A DNA stretch of 64,000 nt, from positions 141,787,135 to 141,851,134 of the forward strand of contig NC_133650.1 in the NCBI RefSeq assembly GCF_009905375.1, read 5' to 3'. The translations under genes and the position numbers were made by a program. Positions within the stretch are counted from its first letter, which is position 1. Every line of letters begins with the position of its first letter. Shown here in pieces: positions 10,042 to 22,304 of the stretch. Source of the DNA: Apium graveolens. Taxonomy: Eukaryota > Streptophyta > Magnoliopsida > Apiales > Apiaceae. The notes under the pieces were generated by a model. That model saw nothing but the letters and a program-made list of their open reading frames with translations. It searched no databases and was not told the origin of the DNA.

Positions 10042-11759
10042 ACTGATGATTCAAATCCTAATGGTGGAGATAAAGGAGGAATGAAAGAAATTATGAAAAG
10101 AAAAGGAGAAGATGTAGTTGGGATTAGTGGAGGAAGTAGGAAGAATCAGAGGATAATTCAACATTTAAAGGAACTGACTATGACTACAACAAATCAAGAA
10201 ACTCTAAAAGTCACAACTGCTGATGATGACTAAGGCATTCTGGAGATAGAAGTTGGTGGAGAAGCAAGTTAGTATCTTTAAACTTTGAAAATAAAAGGAA
10301 GAAAAACAACTATGTTCTACAAGGACCCAAAGGTTCAAGCATTTGACTCTGAGGTGAGTAGAAGAATATTTGAGAAAGAGAACCCAGGTGTTGATCCAGA
10401 ACAACTAAGGCAGATGGAGGAAGATTTCAAGAACTCTATGAAGACAGTAAATACTGATGTTGTTATCTCCTAAGATCCTTATAAAGATGATCCTTCCAGA
10501 AGACCAACAAAAGGGGTAGTCATAAGGGAGGTAAGTCAAGAAAATGCTAAAAGACCTCTAAGGTCCCAAGAAATTTTAACCGTTGACAGGAGACTTAAGG
10601 GGAAGGAGAAGATATGAGGGAAGTCCAAGCCATCAAAACCTAAAGATAAAGCTGTTGTTAAGAAGAAATTAGTATCTAAGGCACCTAATCAATTACTGAT
10701 AGATCCAGTCTATACAGTTTCTCAAGCTTTTGATACTGAAGAAAGAGATGAAGAAGAAAAAGTCAGTCAAGCTCAGAAAAAAGAAAGATTCATGGAGTTG
10801 ATTGGGCTAACTATTTGAAGTTAGCCTCTAACACTGCTCAAGTTAATAAAGAAGCAAATCTTGATGTTTAATTAATTACAACCTCTGATACTACTCAAGT
10901 TGTTGATTTTCTATATCCAATTCAAGCTGAAATAATAAATCTTGATTCTGACAACATAAATCCTGATGTGTCAGCTTACTTTTGAAGAGAAGAGAAAGTT
11001 GTTATGGGGAAACAAGAAGCCTGCACCCAGAAGAGATTCCTCTGAAACTTTAAAGAAAATTTCAGTGGGATTTCTCATGCTAGAAGACCTGGAATCATAA
11101 GTGGTCTAGGAAGGTTAAATATTGATCCATCTGTTGGTGATGCTTTGATTCTAAGAAAGCATGCAAATCTAACAGAAATTGGATACAATGTGATGCTTGA
11201 GGACTTATAAAAGATCATATCAGTACAAATTGTCATTGATCTTGTTGGAGAGAAATTGATCTATTTTCCGGAGTCTGGGAAAAGGTTGAGGTTGATATAA
11301 GAACATATGAAAGATAAACCATGGCAGAAGTTGGAATGTGTTCCTACAATTCTTAAGGTAAATAACTCTAGAACTACTGGATGGTCTATATTTTTAAAGA
11401 ACCTAATACAGTTGAAACAGAATGGAATGACTTACAAGTCAAACTACATTCCAAAGTTCATTGATGAAACTGAATATGCTGTTGATATGCCTATTGGAGG
11501 AGCCAAGGTGATTATGTCTATAGGAAGAGAAATTCTTACTTTTAATCTTGATCGAAATATAATTGGATTTCTGGAATTGGATGATCTATCTCTTGGAAAT
11601 TCAAAGTTACTTGACCTCAGGGCAGCCATTTATCAAAATGATGAATCTACAGATGAGCTTAAAGATATAAAATAGAGGATGCAATGGTATTTGAATGTAA
11701 TGGAAGAAAATCTGCTGAAGAAGTTTCTTAAAGAAGCTACAGACTATGTTAGAGTTTAG
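10042..11759 (+). pseudogene. Decayed env-like ORF (element D)
   Basis: This is a heavily mutated relative of the env-like ORFs at 4775-8498 and 56951-60675. Open pieces such as 10285-10473 (MFYKDPKVQAF then RRIFEKENPGVDPEQLR) match the ENPGMDLESL region of A and the FYKDP region of C. The piece 11307-11675 matches the A C-terminus (YIPKFIDE, NSKLLDLRAAIYQ). Many stops and frameshifts break it, including TAG at 11673-11675, after which the frame continues to 11759. The 5' part is missing because a gypsy LTR interrupts it at 10042. It is the oldest or most diverged of the plus-strand copies and clearly not functional. Confidence 0.75.
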
Positions 11760-11870
11760 GAATGAAGTCTGATAATCACTATCTGTAAGATTGTATAAGT
11801 TTATTTGACTTCTGCATTTAGACAGTTTTGACATCATCAATTAGAACTTGTACATGATTACATAATGCAC

Positions 11871-11884
11871 AAGTTGGGGGAGAT
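11871..11884 (+). promoter_or_regulatory. Polypurine tract, element D
   Basis: AAGTTGGGGGAGAT directly before the LTR of D, identical to the tract of A despite the decay of the ORF. Confidence 0.85.
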
Positions 11885-12395
11885 TGTTCGATATAATTGA
11901 TAATATCAGGATATAAACTATTAGAGTTCATTATCAGGACTTAATATCAGTATTTACTAGAGGTCACATCATCAGTACTTGTCCATCGGTACTTGATGAT
12001 TAGCAGTTGATGTCATCAGGATTTGATAACTTCAATAGATATTCTACAAGGAAAAGGATTGTAGAATCTAGGAGGTGAAAGACTTTATTCATAAGCAATC
12101 ATACTGGATATGTACTAGGTTTTCTTATTGTAATAGAATAGGATTCCTAATTGATTGTGTAAATGTGCACTATATAAGCACATATTAGGTTTACTCTATA
12201 TGAGTTACGTTAATGAATTATAATATCTTTCTGATAACCTAGCAGCTCTCAAGGATAATTGTTCATCCTTTGAGAGAGTACGTGTGTAACAATTTTTATT
12301 TATTTAATATAAAAACTGTTTATTATGTTAAAGCTTTGTCGAATTGATTGCATAAACTGTATTCACCCCCTTTACAGTTGATTACGGACCTAAAA
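11885..12395 (+). repeat. 3' LTR of element D (about 511 bp)
   Basis: It starts TGTTCGATAT and ends GGACCTAAAA, where relatives have CCTAACA, so the right end is mutated. It shares with A and B the U3 repeats (ATCAGTACTTG and variants near 11935-12010), a TATA box at 12171-12177 and the CACCCCCTTTACAG run. It is shorter and more diverged than A and B. It lies directly against gypsy integrase sequence, showing that D inserted into that gypsy element. Confidence 0.8.
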
Positions 12396-13372
12396 TCTTA
12401 CCTATTAGAGAGACTACTCCTGTTCATGAGTTAAAAGAGATTTTTCAGCATGATATTGTTAGACTTCAAGGTGTGCCTATGTCGATAATTTCTGACAGAG
12501 ATACGAGATTTATATCATGTTTTTGGAAGGATTTTCAACAAACTTGGAGTACGAGGTTTAATTTTAGTACATCTTATCATCCTAAGACCGATGGACAGTC
12601 AGAGCGGATGATGCAGACATTGGAGGATATGTTGAGGGCATGCTCTTTGGAGTGGACAAGTGATTGGGATAAGTATTTGTATCTTGTTGAGTTTGCGTAC
12701 AGTAATAGTTGGCACGTGGGTATTGGTATTCCACCATTTTGTTAGGATGAGGTTGGAGAGAAAGTCATTGAAGGACCAGAGCTAGTTAGAATCACTAATG
12801 AGAAGGTAAAGAAAGTTAAAGAAAGTATGAAGGAAGCTCGATCGCGTCAAAAGAGTTATGCGGGTCAACATCGGAAGTTTGGTGGATTTGAGCCAGGTGA
12901 TCATGTATTCTTAAAGGGGTCGCCTTGTAAGGGTGTGAAGTGTTTTGGTATGTAGGGGAAGCTTAGTCTGAGATATATTGGACCTTTTGATGTTATAAAG
13001 AAAGTGGGGGAAGTGTCGTATAAAGTTTCATTGCCGCCAATACCATCTCATGTGCATAAAGTGTTTCATGTGTCTGTTTTGAGGGATCATAAATATAATC
13101 CATTACACGTAGTTCAGTATCCATTACATAAGATTCGAGAGGATCTTTCTTGTTAAGAAGAAGCCAAGGCTATTTTAGCTCGAGAGGAGCGAATTTTGAG
13201 GAAGAACGCCATTCCAATTATGAAAGTTTTGTGGAAAAATCATTATGAAAGAGAAGCTACTTGGGAATTAGAAGAATCTATTCGTGAGAAATATCCACAT
13301 TTATTTGATTCAAGTACGACTATCTGGTTTCGTTTGATTTCGGGGATGAAATCCCTTTTAAGAGGGTATATA
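12396..13372 (+). pseudogene. pol: Chromovirus (Tekay-like Ty3/gypsy) integrase with chromodomain
   Basis: A single frame reads through in-frame stops at 12743-12745, 12953-12955 and 13154-13156. The integrase core second Asp (SIISDRDTRF) and the Glu (DGQSERMMQTLED) are present; the first Asp lies outside. Around 12740 the block usually reading YGRKCRSP is missing, so there is an internal deletion as well. The C-terminal part has the GPF..I..VG.VSYKV..P module and then a chromodomain (ILRKNAIPIMKVLWKNH, EATWELEESIREKYPHLF). Chromodomains direct chromovirus integration to modified histones. The end is followed by FGDEIPF-like residues and a purine-rich stretch before the LTR. This copy is dead. 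Confidence 0.88.
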
Positions 13373-13869
13373 TGTAATATCAGTGATTTTAAATACTACT
13401 ACTACTACTACTACTACTAATAATAATAATAATAATACTAGTAAAATATTTTAAACTATGATTAGATTAAGAAGAAGTGCCCTAATAGATTATTTAGTTA
13501 TTTTAGAAGAAGGATTTATGTTAGACATTTTAGTTTATTATTAGAATTCTAAAGGTCGTAGGATATTAAGTACTCTATATATTAGTCTATTCGATTTATG
13601 TTTAAGTATCCGAGTCTAGTAACAAAACACTAGGGGAGCAGTCGCGGAGGGGGAAAAATACAGAGGAAAACAGAGGCATACTTTTCCTTTTTGTGTCTAT
13701 TAGTCTACTAGATCAGGTAACTCTTTATTGCCACCACTAATGTCTCCATCTTGGGTACTTGATAAATTAGTTACTATATTCAATCTGCCATGATAATTTT
13801 ATATACTAAACATGTGTTATTAAAAGGCTAGTGATATAGGCTGCATGTGGATCTTTATCGCACACTAAC
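13373..13869 (+). repeat. Left part of chromovirus LTR, split by solo LTR 1
   Basis: The LTR starts TGTAATATCAG just after a purine-rich tract (TTTTAAGAGGG at 13357-13367). It is interrupted at 13869 and appears to continue at 18100. It includes a trinucleotide microsatellite. Joining both halves gives an LTR of about 2.3 kb. Assigning them to one LTR rests on the position between pol end and PBS. Confidence 0.5.
13394..13438. repeat. Trinucleotide microsatellite (TAC)n then (TAA)n
   Basis: About eleven TAC/ACT units pass into about six TAA units within the LTR. Confidence 0.9.
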
Positions 13870-16800
13870 TGTAATAACCCCAATTTTTGGAAATTTTTGA
13901 AACCCTTATGAATAGTGATTTTGCAGATTATGCTGAATGAGAAAACTTTTTATGCCACACTATGTAGGGGTTCTGTTATGGATATTCTGAGATTTTATTA
14001 GTACTCTATATGGTATATAAGTGTATGTAAAGATCGTCAGAATCCAATTCCGAACACTTTGATTTATCCCGGAAATCCACTAGATACGGAAAGAATTGAG
14101 TATAAGGTAACAGGATAAAAAGGATTTAAATTATAGGATTATAAGAGAGGATCATAAAAGGATTATAATGTATTGAGAAAGGTTAAGGAAACCCAAGTAA
14201 TAAGATCCCAGGTATGATCCCTCAAACGATAAACGAAAGCGAAAGTTAAGCGAACCGTATAACAGCTCAGCGGTCATTAGGCAAACAATTAGGAAGTTAA
14301 TCAAGGAGGTTAGGGATGATGAGGTCAACCAACCAATAAGAAGAGGGCAAGTAAGGGATGATGACATCACAAAGTGACATAAGCATGACGTAGGAGGGAA
14401 GGAGGTGTGGATGAATGAAAACCACACAAAGTTCAAGGTTAATAAGGTAATTAACCAAAATCAAAACAAAAACAACCAAGGCAAATCAAAACAATCACAA
14501 AACACAAAACCCCCCCATTTTCTTCATGAAGCTCTCGGCTTCTTTTATAAAAAAATGAAGATCCAAGCTCCACCACTTACTATTTGGCAAGGTATTTATC
14601 TAAGCTTCCCCATGGATAGTTACATACTTCCTATAAGTTTAAGCTTCTAATTCCATGCCAATCTTTTTTTATAAATCAAGGAAGAAGATGGTGAATAGTA
14701 CTTCTTGAAATTAATTTTTGTGTTCTTGATTTCTTTGAAAGATCAAGCTTGTACGAGGTTAGATTAAGGCTTCCATGGGCATTCCAAGGATCTTTCATGG
14801 ATTAAAAGCTTCAAGGAAGGTATAACTCTTCATGATCTTAGTCTTAAGTTTTGTTGTTTAGATTTCCTAATGTTTAGATGATGGGTTAGTGTAATGGGTG
14901 TGTAATCATGTTTAAAGCTTGTTATGAGTAGTTTAGTTGATGAGAGGCATGATTATTGTGTGTTTAGAGATTGGTTGGTTTTGTGATATTTTTGGAGTTG
15001 AAAGTCTTGGTTATTAGTGAATGAACTTAAGTAAACTCTTAGTTCATAATTGGGAAATAAGTATGAATTGATATTGAGTTGTTGGGGCTGTTGTAGTATG
15101 GTATGGATGGATTTTTGATTGTGGATTGATTGTGGGTTGAATTGGAATGGTATAAAATTGGGAAATCGCGTAAACATAGCCGTCGTAATATCCGATTTAC
15201 TTTAGACTGCTTTTGTTCATAACATTAGGACCCGAGAACTACCTGCTAGGTTTTTACCATTGCCATTTTTAGATAGTTCATGTTGCGATCTTCGTTTTGA
15301 TATGTGGTTCGTTTGAATCCGATGTACGGTTTAGGAGAAACGACCGTTTTAAGTAACGGCGTTTCGCGACCGAACCATTACCCCTCGCCTTACTTTGAAA
15401 CCTTGGTTAAGGACCTTAAATGACTAATTGGGGTAAGAAACAATTATTTAAAGTGGATTAGGCAGTTGGTAAGGTACTCGCGAAGGAATCGCCTTAAAAC
15501 TCATAATGGTTAAATTATTAAAAATGGTGGAGCCGAGGGTACTCGAGCGACTTAAGTAAATCGTTAAGTGCGAAAGCGAACGTTAGGACTCTAAATGGTT
15601 AAAGTCTAGTTTCTTAAGCGACCGGGGTTTAATTCCAACTTATGTTATTGTTCATAGGTTATCGGACCCACTCTAAGCTTAAGTCTATCTAGGAGCACTC
15701 AGCCAAGTTTTCTACCCGTATAACTGTTGTTGTGATGTATATGTGTATATGCATGATCTTGCGATAAATGCATATTTGTTATTAGCAAATTCTTGCGATA
15801 TATTGTAGCATGTGATAGGGTATATATGCATGCCTGTTTCATATTCTTGATTATATATCTGTTGGTTCAATGCTTATAGTTGCATAATACCTATGCTAGA
15901 AATAAGCAGTATTTGAGTTTACCCTTAGTATAGGGGATCAAAAGGTGAACATATTTCTAAACCGGGAGTCGATGTTCCCGAGTATATATATATATATATA
16001 TATATATATGGATACAGTTTTCAAAACTATGAATCGAATAAGGTTTATTCGATAACTTTATTTTATTAATGAATATTATCTTGAATATTCATTCGAGGGC
16101 TTATGACTCCGTTTATTTTATTAATGAATATTATTTTGAATATTCATTCGAGGACTTATGACTCCGATTATTTACTAAATAATATTCTTGATTTTATTAT
16201 AGAATAATGTGTCAATAATCAAACTTACTTTTGATTATTCAAATAAAGATATTACTTTCGTATAAGTACATCTTTGATTATTTAAGATTCATTTCAAGTA
16301 TAAGTTTTACAACTTCTACTTCAATTATTTTTATAAAGATTATTCTTTATGGGATTATTATTTAAATAATAATATTCAGATATTTTCTAATATATTGGGA
16401 CTGATTTATTTTACCAAATCAGCATCACTCCGAACATTCTTAAAAAATGTTTTGCGAGTCTTCAAAATGATTTTAAAAGTTAGAGCGGATCCCAAAACTC
16501 ATTTTTATATTTAAGATCCTCCTTTCGAAGGGGATTTAAATACTCGCTCAAAACCTGAGGGATCCGGCTCTGTGGTGTGTTTTATATTCGCAACAAGGTT
16601 GCTGTCTTGATAAAAGAGTTTCTGATTACTTACCCAATACTCGGGAAGTAAAATTCTTGGAACAAGTTAATCCATTAACAGGCATCGCCTGGGAAATATT
16701 GATGAGTTTTCCTTTCCAACTAGATACGACTTCTTGGTGGAGCCGTATCAACAAGTTTCTACTTGGGGAAAGGGGGGACGAGCTTTACGTTTCAGAGTCA

Positions 16801-18094
16801 TGGATTTCATCTGAACTAGGAGTGGCGTAAGTGGTCGAGTGGCGCCGGCCCAGCCTTATTATATTGGCCCAAAATGGCCTGGAAGTTCCGCTAAGACGGT
16901 CCATTACTTAGGAGTCCAGTGTTCGGTTGACAAGTAAATCCGACAGGTTCTCCTCTACATGTAGAAAATGGTGGGGTTGTACTACTACGACTGATCATCG
17001 TAAGTGGTCTTCCTGGCGTGGCAAACTCCCGTAATGAGTTCATCATCCAATTGGATATTTCTGCATCACTACCCAGAGCACTTCGATAGAAAGGCTACGG
17101 TTGGGCGATTGTTGAGTGTTGGCAGGGTCAAGTTTTCAAAATGATGTGTGCATCAAATGAAGTATCTCATTACTTCATTTTATTTTGATGATATTTTAAA
17201 GATTGATTCTATACAAGTTTTGTCTTGTAGCATAATCTATGGGATGAACTATTTATACATTAAACGGTAGTAGTTCAAGTAGAATTCGAAAAAAGATATA
17301 AGTATATTGGGGTATCTTGTAACTTCATCTTTTAAACTTATATCTAGTAAATGATTATCTTGTGCATGTCAAAGATTTTCAGAAAAACGTTGAGACAAGG
17401 TTAGACATATGAGATCACCTTGCAACGATATTTTTATACAGTTATAAACTAGAACTCTGTGTATATTATGCATGGAAGAGGACTTCCAATATTTTGAAAA
17501 GTATATATGTATATATACTGAATATTTGGCGACTTCATCGCATTAAGATATCAAACTTGGTTCATTTCTTTTGACCAAAACTTTCATGAGTACTATGAGA
17601 ATGCTCGTATATTGTTAATCATTATACATATTATTTTGGTGGGCTTGTTGCTCACCCTTGCTTTCTTCTTTCATCACACAATATCAGATAAACAAGATGA
17701 ACATGACCAAGCTCCCAATTCGCGAGTGGATAGGAAACGTTCCGCAGTTTCCTATAGGTGTTGATGTCGCTGTAGCTGAGGTAGGAACTACCAATAGGCT
17801 AGGCTTTCAACTTTTGACGTACCAGATTTATGTATATTTACGAATTGTACTAATGGCAAAGAAAGTAAATTTATTCAGAAACCATTTTAAAGTGTATTGG
17901 CATATAATGGTGGAATAAAACGACTTGTGATTATTTTTTTGGATATTCATCTCTGAGACTATAACTTGTGATGTGTGTGTTTATGGTGGGGTCACAGTAC
18001 AGAGTAGTTGATTATTTATTAAGATTGGGTGTTATTAAGGAAAATGGAACTCGTGACAACCCGGATCCCCGACCCCGGATTTGGGGGTGTTACA
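13870..18094 (+). mobile_element. Solo LTR 1 of a long-LTR Ty3/gypsy family (4225 bp)
   Basis: It starts TGTAATAACCCC and ends TTTGGGGGTGTTACA. Perfect 5-bp target-site copies CTAAC flank it at 13865-13869 and 18095-18099, and there is no internal coding region. It is therefore a solo LTR left by recombination between the two LTRs of a full element. Two relatives lie at 22305-25845 and 32333-36185 (minus). It contains a TA microsatellite (15983-16008), a region of AATATTCATT-type repeats (16060-16200) and a stretch near 17640-17920 with an open 86-codon frame that is probably incidental. The family is likely Tekay-like, but no coding region is attached to prove this. Confidence 0.85.
15982..16009. 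repeat. (TA)n microsatellite
   Basis: About fourteen TA dinucleotides inside solo LTR 1. A shorter TA run occupies the same place in solo LTR 2 (24281-24294). Confidence 0.9.
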
Positions 18095-18099
18095 CTAAC

Positions 18100-19916
18100 A
18101 TTTATATTTTAATACTATATTTGGTAGTCTTTTATGTGACTATCATGCTTCTAAAGTATAAGGATTATTATAATATTTATGTGACATTTCTGTGTACGAT
18201 TTCCTGAAAATCAATGTCCTTTGGTTTTGTAGGTCATTAATTCGATATTATGTACCAATAATTTATATATTTATTTAATAATAAATTCTTTTTTTTTAGT
18301 TTGAACATGGATTGAATTCAATTTTATAATATTAATGAGTTTGTGTAGTATGTGATATGTAATAAAATATTATTATTATTAACACTGTTATAAAATCATG
18401 ATAACAAATTTTGTGATAGTTGATCCAATAGCTTGAATAGTTTTAGGATCATGGTGTTGTGTTAAAATAAAAAATTAGGATTGTATAATGTTCATGTACA
18501 TGATTTCTCTCAGTATTTTATTATATTTATTTATTTGATATTGTCAAACTAGTAACATAAAAATGGATGTCATGGTACATGCGTGTAGATTGGGTTAGTT
18601 GTCTTATATTAATTGATTAATAAGGCCTACATGTTACTAGATGGTCACTGTAGTGCATAGACTTTGAATTCATATATAGTGAGTTTATACATCTTTTGGC
18701 TAAAAATTGTTAATTTCTTTATTAATTAATGTATTGAGTTGATCATTTCCCTGACGTGGCAACACAAAGTATGTATACATGCAAGTGAATTTGGTCGACC
18801 TGGTTAGCTAACTTTAGCATAGACATGTAATTAATAATGTATATTAATTATAAATTATAATTTTGTAAATAGGTCAGGAACCGGGAATTTAGAGCATCAT
18901 GTGATTTCGGTAGTAATAGAGTTGCGATATTTGAGCTACAGATTCTATCTCCTTTTTATTCAGCGCTACTTCTCTTAGGAATTAAATATCTCTGATTTGT
19001 TGAATTCTATACTTTATTTGCTCCGTTAATATTGTTTGATCATTTTGACTTCTGGAAATTGTTTTAAAAGTTAATTTTAAAAATTTTAAATATATGTTTA
19101 TGCGGTTTTCAAAAATCATTTATGACATCCTCTGTTTTGGAAAACTAAATTATTTGTCTCATGTGATTTTAAAATTTATCAAGAATATTTTTATTTGAAC
19201 CCTTAGAGATATAGGGTATACCGAGTTAACCAGCTGTAGGGGTACTACACCTATGTCATTGCGACACTAGTGACATGACACTTCCGTGACAGTGTGATTG
19301 GTCACGATGTATCCTTTTGTTAGCTCTTGGGAGGAGATTATTTCCATTTAATATTTGTTAAGGATACGTGGGTGCACCCAGAGTTTGATTTGTGATTTAT
19401 TTACGGTGACGATGTATCCTCCGTACACGTTAGTCGTTATGTTGCATGCATTAGGTACCCTATGATGTGTGTATTTATATCTGTTCGGATCTTGGTATGA
19501 AATATCCTAACCCCTCATTGCTTCAGCCTTACTTATTTTAAAAATTGTTATTTTATTGTAAACTGCAGATTATATATTTTTGATCTCGTATTTTGTAAAC
19601 TGTATTCCAAATCCGTACTGGGCGTTTAGCTCATCCCCTATTCTTTTTCTTGCAGGTGCTTAGGGGGATCTAGGACTTGTGATGAAGAGCTACCCCATTT
19701 TACTGATTAGGATTTCAAACTTTATCATTATCCAAACTTAATTATTTATTTAGAGAATTCAAATTATATTATTGGTTTAGATAGTTTGGAGATTTAATAT
19801 TATTTTAGAGATTTTTAGACTGTTTAATTATTGTTTAGAAATATATTAATGCTCTGTTTGCAGGTTTATGGATTTTAAGTAATATATCCTTTTAAACTAA
19901 AAAAGGGGTTGTTGTA
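18100..19916 (+). repeat. Right part of the chromovirus LTR
   Basis: AT-rich sequence continuing from 13869 after removal of solo LTR 1. It contains CTGGGCGTTTAGCTCATCCC (near 19617) and CTTGCAGGTGCTTAGG, the usual downstream LTR landmarks of Tekay-like elements. It ends around GGGGTTGTTGTA, five bases before a PBS. The LTR end is mutated from the expected TTACA. I see no coding sequence. Confidence 0.5.
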
Positions 19917-19920
19917 GAGA

Positions 19921-19932
19921 TGGTATCAGAGC
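19921..19932 (+). promoter_or_regulatory. Primer-binding site (initiator Met tRNA)
   Basis: TGGTATCAGAGC is complementary to the 3' end of plant initiator tRNA-Met and marks the start of the internal region of a retrotransposon. It fits the broken gag that starts 200 bases downstream. Confidence 0.9.
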
Positions 19933-20128
19933 TTAGGTTCTTTCTTGTAGAAAACCTACTTAGGTTGATCTGTGAGTTTGGGTAGACAATAGGATGGGTG
20001 TTCCATTTAATATCGTTTTATTATACTCTTTATCATTTCATTTTGCTTCATCATTTTGAAATCTGTTTGGAACTGCTTCATCATAATTGTTCTCGTAATC
20101 TTCATGCGTTCGCTATCTTACATTGTAG

Positions 20129-20905
20129 ATGCCTCCTAGACGTGATCTTTTTCACATTGACCCCACTGAGCTTACTACGATGATAGGGGAAGAAGTGGCT
20201 CAGACTATACAACAGGCTTTGGAAAACCAAGGAAATCAGAATGGAGAGGGAAATCGGAATGGACAAGGAAATTAGTATGGTGAGGGAAAACAGGATGGAC
20301 AATGAAATCAGAATAGAAATGGGAATCAGAATCAGAACGGTCAGGGCCATCAGTTAGAGCCGTTTGTATGGTTTGAGAGGTTTTTGAAGCAGAAACCAGA
20401 CTCTTTTAGTTCAACACTGACTCCTATTGATGCTGAAAATTGGATTGTTCATCTCGAGAAGCTCAGAGGTGGTGGAGAGGAGTGAAAGCTACTAGAAGGG
20501 AGAGGTATGTAGAGGCTTTGGAATGGAAGGGATTCAAGGAGGTGTTCTATGAGCAGTACTTCTCTAATGCTGATAAGGAAGTTTATTTGAGGGAGTTGCA
20601 TTCTATTGCACAGCATCATGATGAAAGCATTACTGATTAAATGGAAAGGTTTATATGGTCGACTGTAATTGCTGGGACAGTTACAGGGACTGCTGCACAG
20701 CAAGATGATATATTTAAATGGGGGTTGAAGTCTTATCTGAGGGGTTCCATAAATTCTTTTAAGTTTGGTAATGTGACAGAGGTGGCTGATGCAGCAAAGG
20801 ATGTTGAGAAAGAGCGCATTGATTTCAGGACTTCCAGGTCTAATAGTGGTAGTAAGAAGACTAGGGTTGATCAGGTTTTCTTAAAGAGGGATGAAAGGAA
20901 AATAA
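20129..20905 (+). pseudogene. gag: Ty3/gypsy gag fragment
   Basis: The ATG at 20129 starts MPPRRDLFHIDPTEL. In-frame stops follow at 20273-20275 and 20303-20305, then a frame change with apparent loss of about 25 codons near 20455. Another frame then continues with EAQRWWRGVKATRRE (a typical gag core), a stop at 20638-20640, and further gag residues to about 20905. An Asn/Gln/Gly-rich stretch lies near the start. Gag would form the virus-like particle. The sequence stops matching gag at about 20905, where unrelated DNA begins, so the rest was deleted or displaced. It belongs to the same strand as the integrase at 12396 and is probably of the same lineage. Confidence 0.8.
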
Positions 20906-21152
20906 GAGATTGTATAACTCATACTACTACTTTAAAATTTATTGCAGATAAACTTTCTTCTTGTTGCATTATAGATGTAGTTTCCTTCCTATTCCCCTCG
21001 TCCCCTTAGATAAGTAAAAATACCAATGGTCTGCGTGGGAACATAGGGTAGTGGATCCTCATATCTACTGCAAATGAATTAAATTTAGTCATTTATTTAT
21101 AAATATAGTCCCGCACCGAGACTGATTTCAATGGCTAAGCCTTTAAGTTGGC
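20906..21152. other. Unassigned AT-rich sequence
   Basis: About 250 bases between the gag fragment and the NF-YC-like fragment. I recognise nothing in it. Confidence 0.4.
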
Positions 21153-21275
21153 TTGGACAACGAACTTGCTCATCAACAAATCCACCACCAGCAGCTACAA
21201 CTCTGGAACTTTTGGGCAAAACAGTATTACAAAAATGAGGTGTTTACTGATTTTAGTAATTGTGTCTTCTCCTTA
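21153..21275 (+). pseudogene. NF-YC (CCAAT-binding subunit) gene fragment
   Basis: The frame beginning at 21153 reads DNELAHQQIHHQQLQ, then FWAKQYYKNEVFTDFSN. This resembles the conserved N-terminal boundary of plant NF-YC histone-fold proteins, which read LA..QIHQQQQQQ...FW.NQ..EIE..TDFKNHS. Similarity stops just before the histone-fold core (LPLARIKKIMK is not seen), so only about 35 residues remain. NF-YC forms part of the NF-Y transcription factor. There is no ATG, no core and no downstream similarity, so this is a fragment rather than a gene. It could have been captured by a DNA transposon such as a Helitron, or be the remnant of a resident pseudogene. Recognition is by eye only. Confidence 0.5.
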
Positions 21276-22130
21276 CGTTTTTCTTTTAAATTTTTACATT
21301 TCTTTATGTTTTATTTTAATTATTTTGGTAACTTATTTTTGGGATATTTTTATTTTCATGGTCAAATCCTCTGCAATTCTAGATAAACTTATGTCTGAGA
21401 TTTTATAAATTTAGGTATGCACTTGCATTCCATTGTGTACATGCATTATAATGATGCAATTTTTTTCCTTCATTTTGTATGCTAAGTTATCAGCCTCACT
21501 TCAGGTTCTTTAATACCATTGTTTTTTATTTGGTATGGTGCAGATTAAACTCAGACATCCATCGCTACTTATTTATTTAAGTAATCTATATAAAGTAAAA
21601 TCACTACCGTCTGTCATGGCATCTCCCAAATGTGTTTAAACTATTTAATCTGAATTCCCGAGTCTCTATCCATTTCTCTATTTTACTTCCTCACTCTTTG
21701 TAACTGAACCGCAATTGATGCAAAAAAAATCAACAGAAAACCCTAAATGCACGAAAATTCCTGCCCGGAACATCAATAGCCATAGCCATTCGTTTAATTC
21801 AGTTTTGGACTCTCTATCTTAATTAATTGGCCGAACATGAGGATATAGCGAGTATAAGTACCCCTGAGCTCCACCTTTCTCCTCCAAGCATCAATGTTTA
21901 TCAATGTTTAATTAATCTTAGTGTTTTAGCTATATCATATATCCTCGCCGGATTATCGGCAAATATTTCAGGTATCCATGGTCAATCAATCATTAATTCT
22001 ATTTCTTCGATTTAATTTATGGATTTTCCATTTTGTTAATGGTATTTACATTGTAGCATCTAATGTTTAATTTGTTGTCCTCCAGAGTACGCAGTGAAAT
22101 TTATCCTTTTTGGCACACGATGTAGAGGCG
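21276..22130. other. Unassigned AT-rich sequence
   Basis: I recognise nothing definite. A 62-codon open frame lies at 21827-22015. A possible intron 3' end (TTTGTTGTCCTCCAG near 22085) precedes a short open stretch. No transposon termini could be fixed. Confidence 0.3.
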
Positions 22131-22304
22131 AGTTAGTGTTCATTATACTTGTGTTAGCATTACATTGTGTTTTTTAATAAAACTTAATTTATAATATTTT
22201 ACGGACCTTTTAGAGTTCTGTTGAAATATCCAAGTTACTTTTATGACTCCCTACAATTTTAATAGTTTTAATTGGAGCTCTCTTTAATGTTAGTATTGTA
22301 TATA
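22131..22304 (+). repeat. Repeat R, copy 1 (left part)
   Basis: This part matches 26572-26748 with many substitutions (shared runs include GTGTTAGCATT and AATTTA). The copy is interrupted at 22305 by solo LTR 2 and continues at 25846. Confidence 0.65.

Noticed and set aside
21827..22015. 62-codon frame as a possible small host gene
   Set aside because: No recognisable motif, no conserved partner and no start context; left as unassigned sequence.
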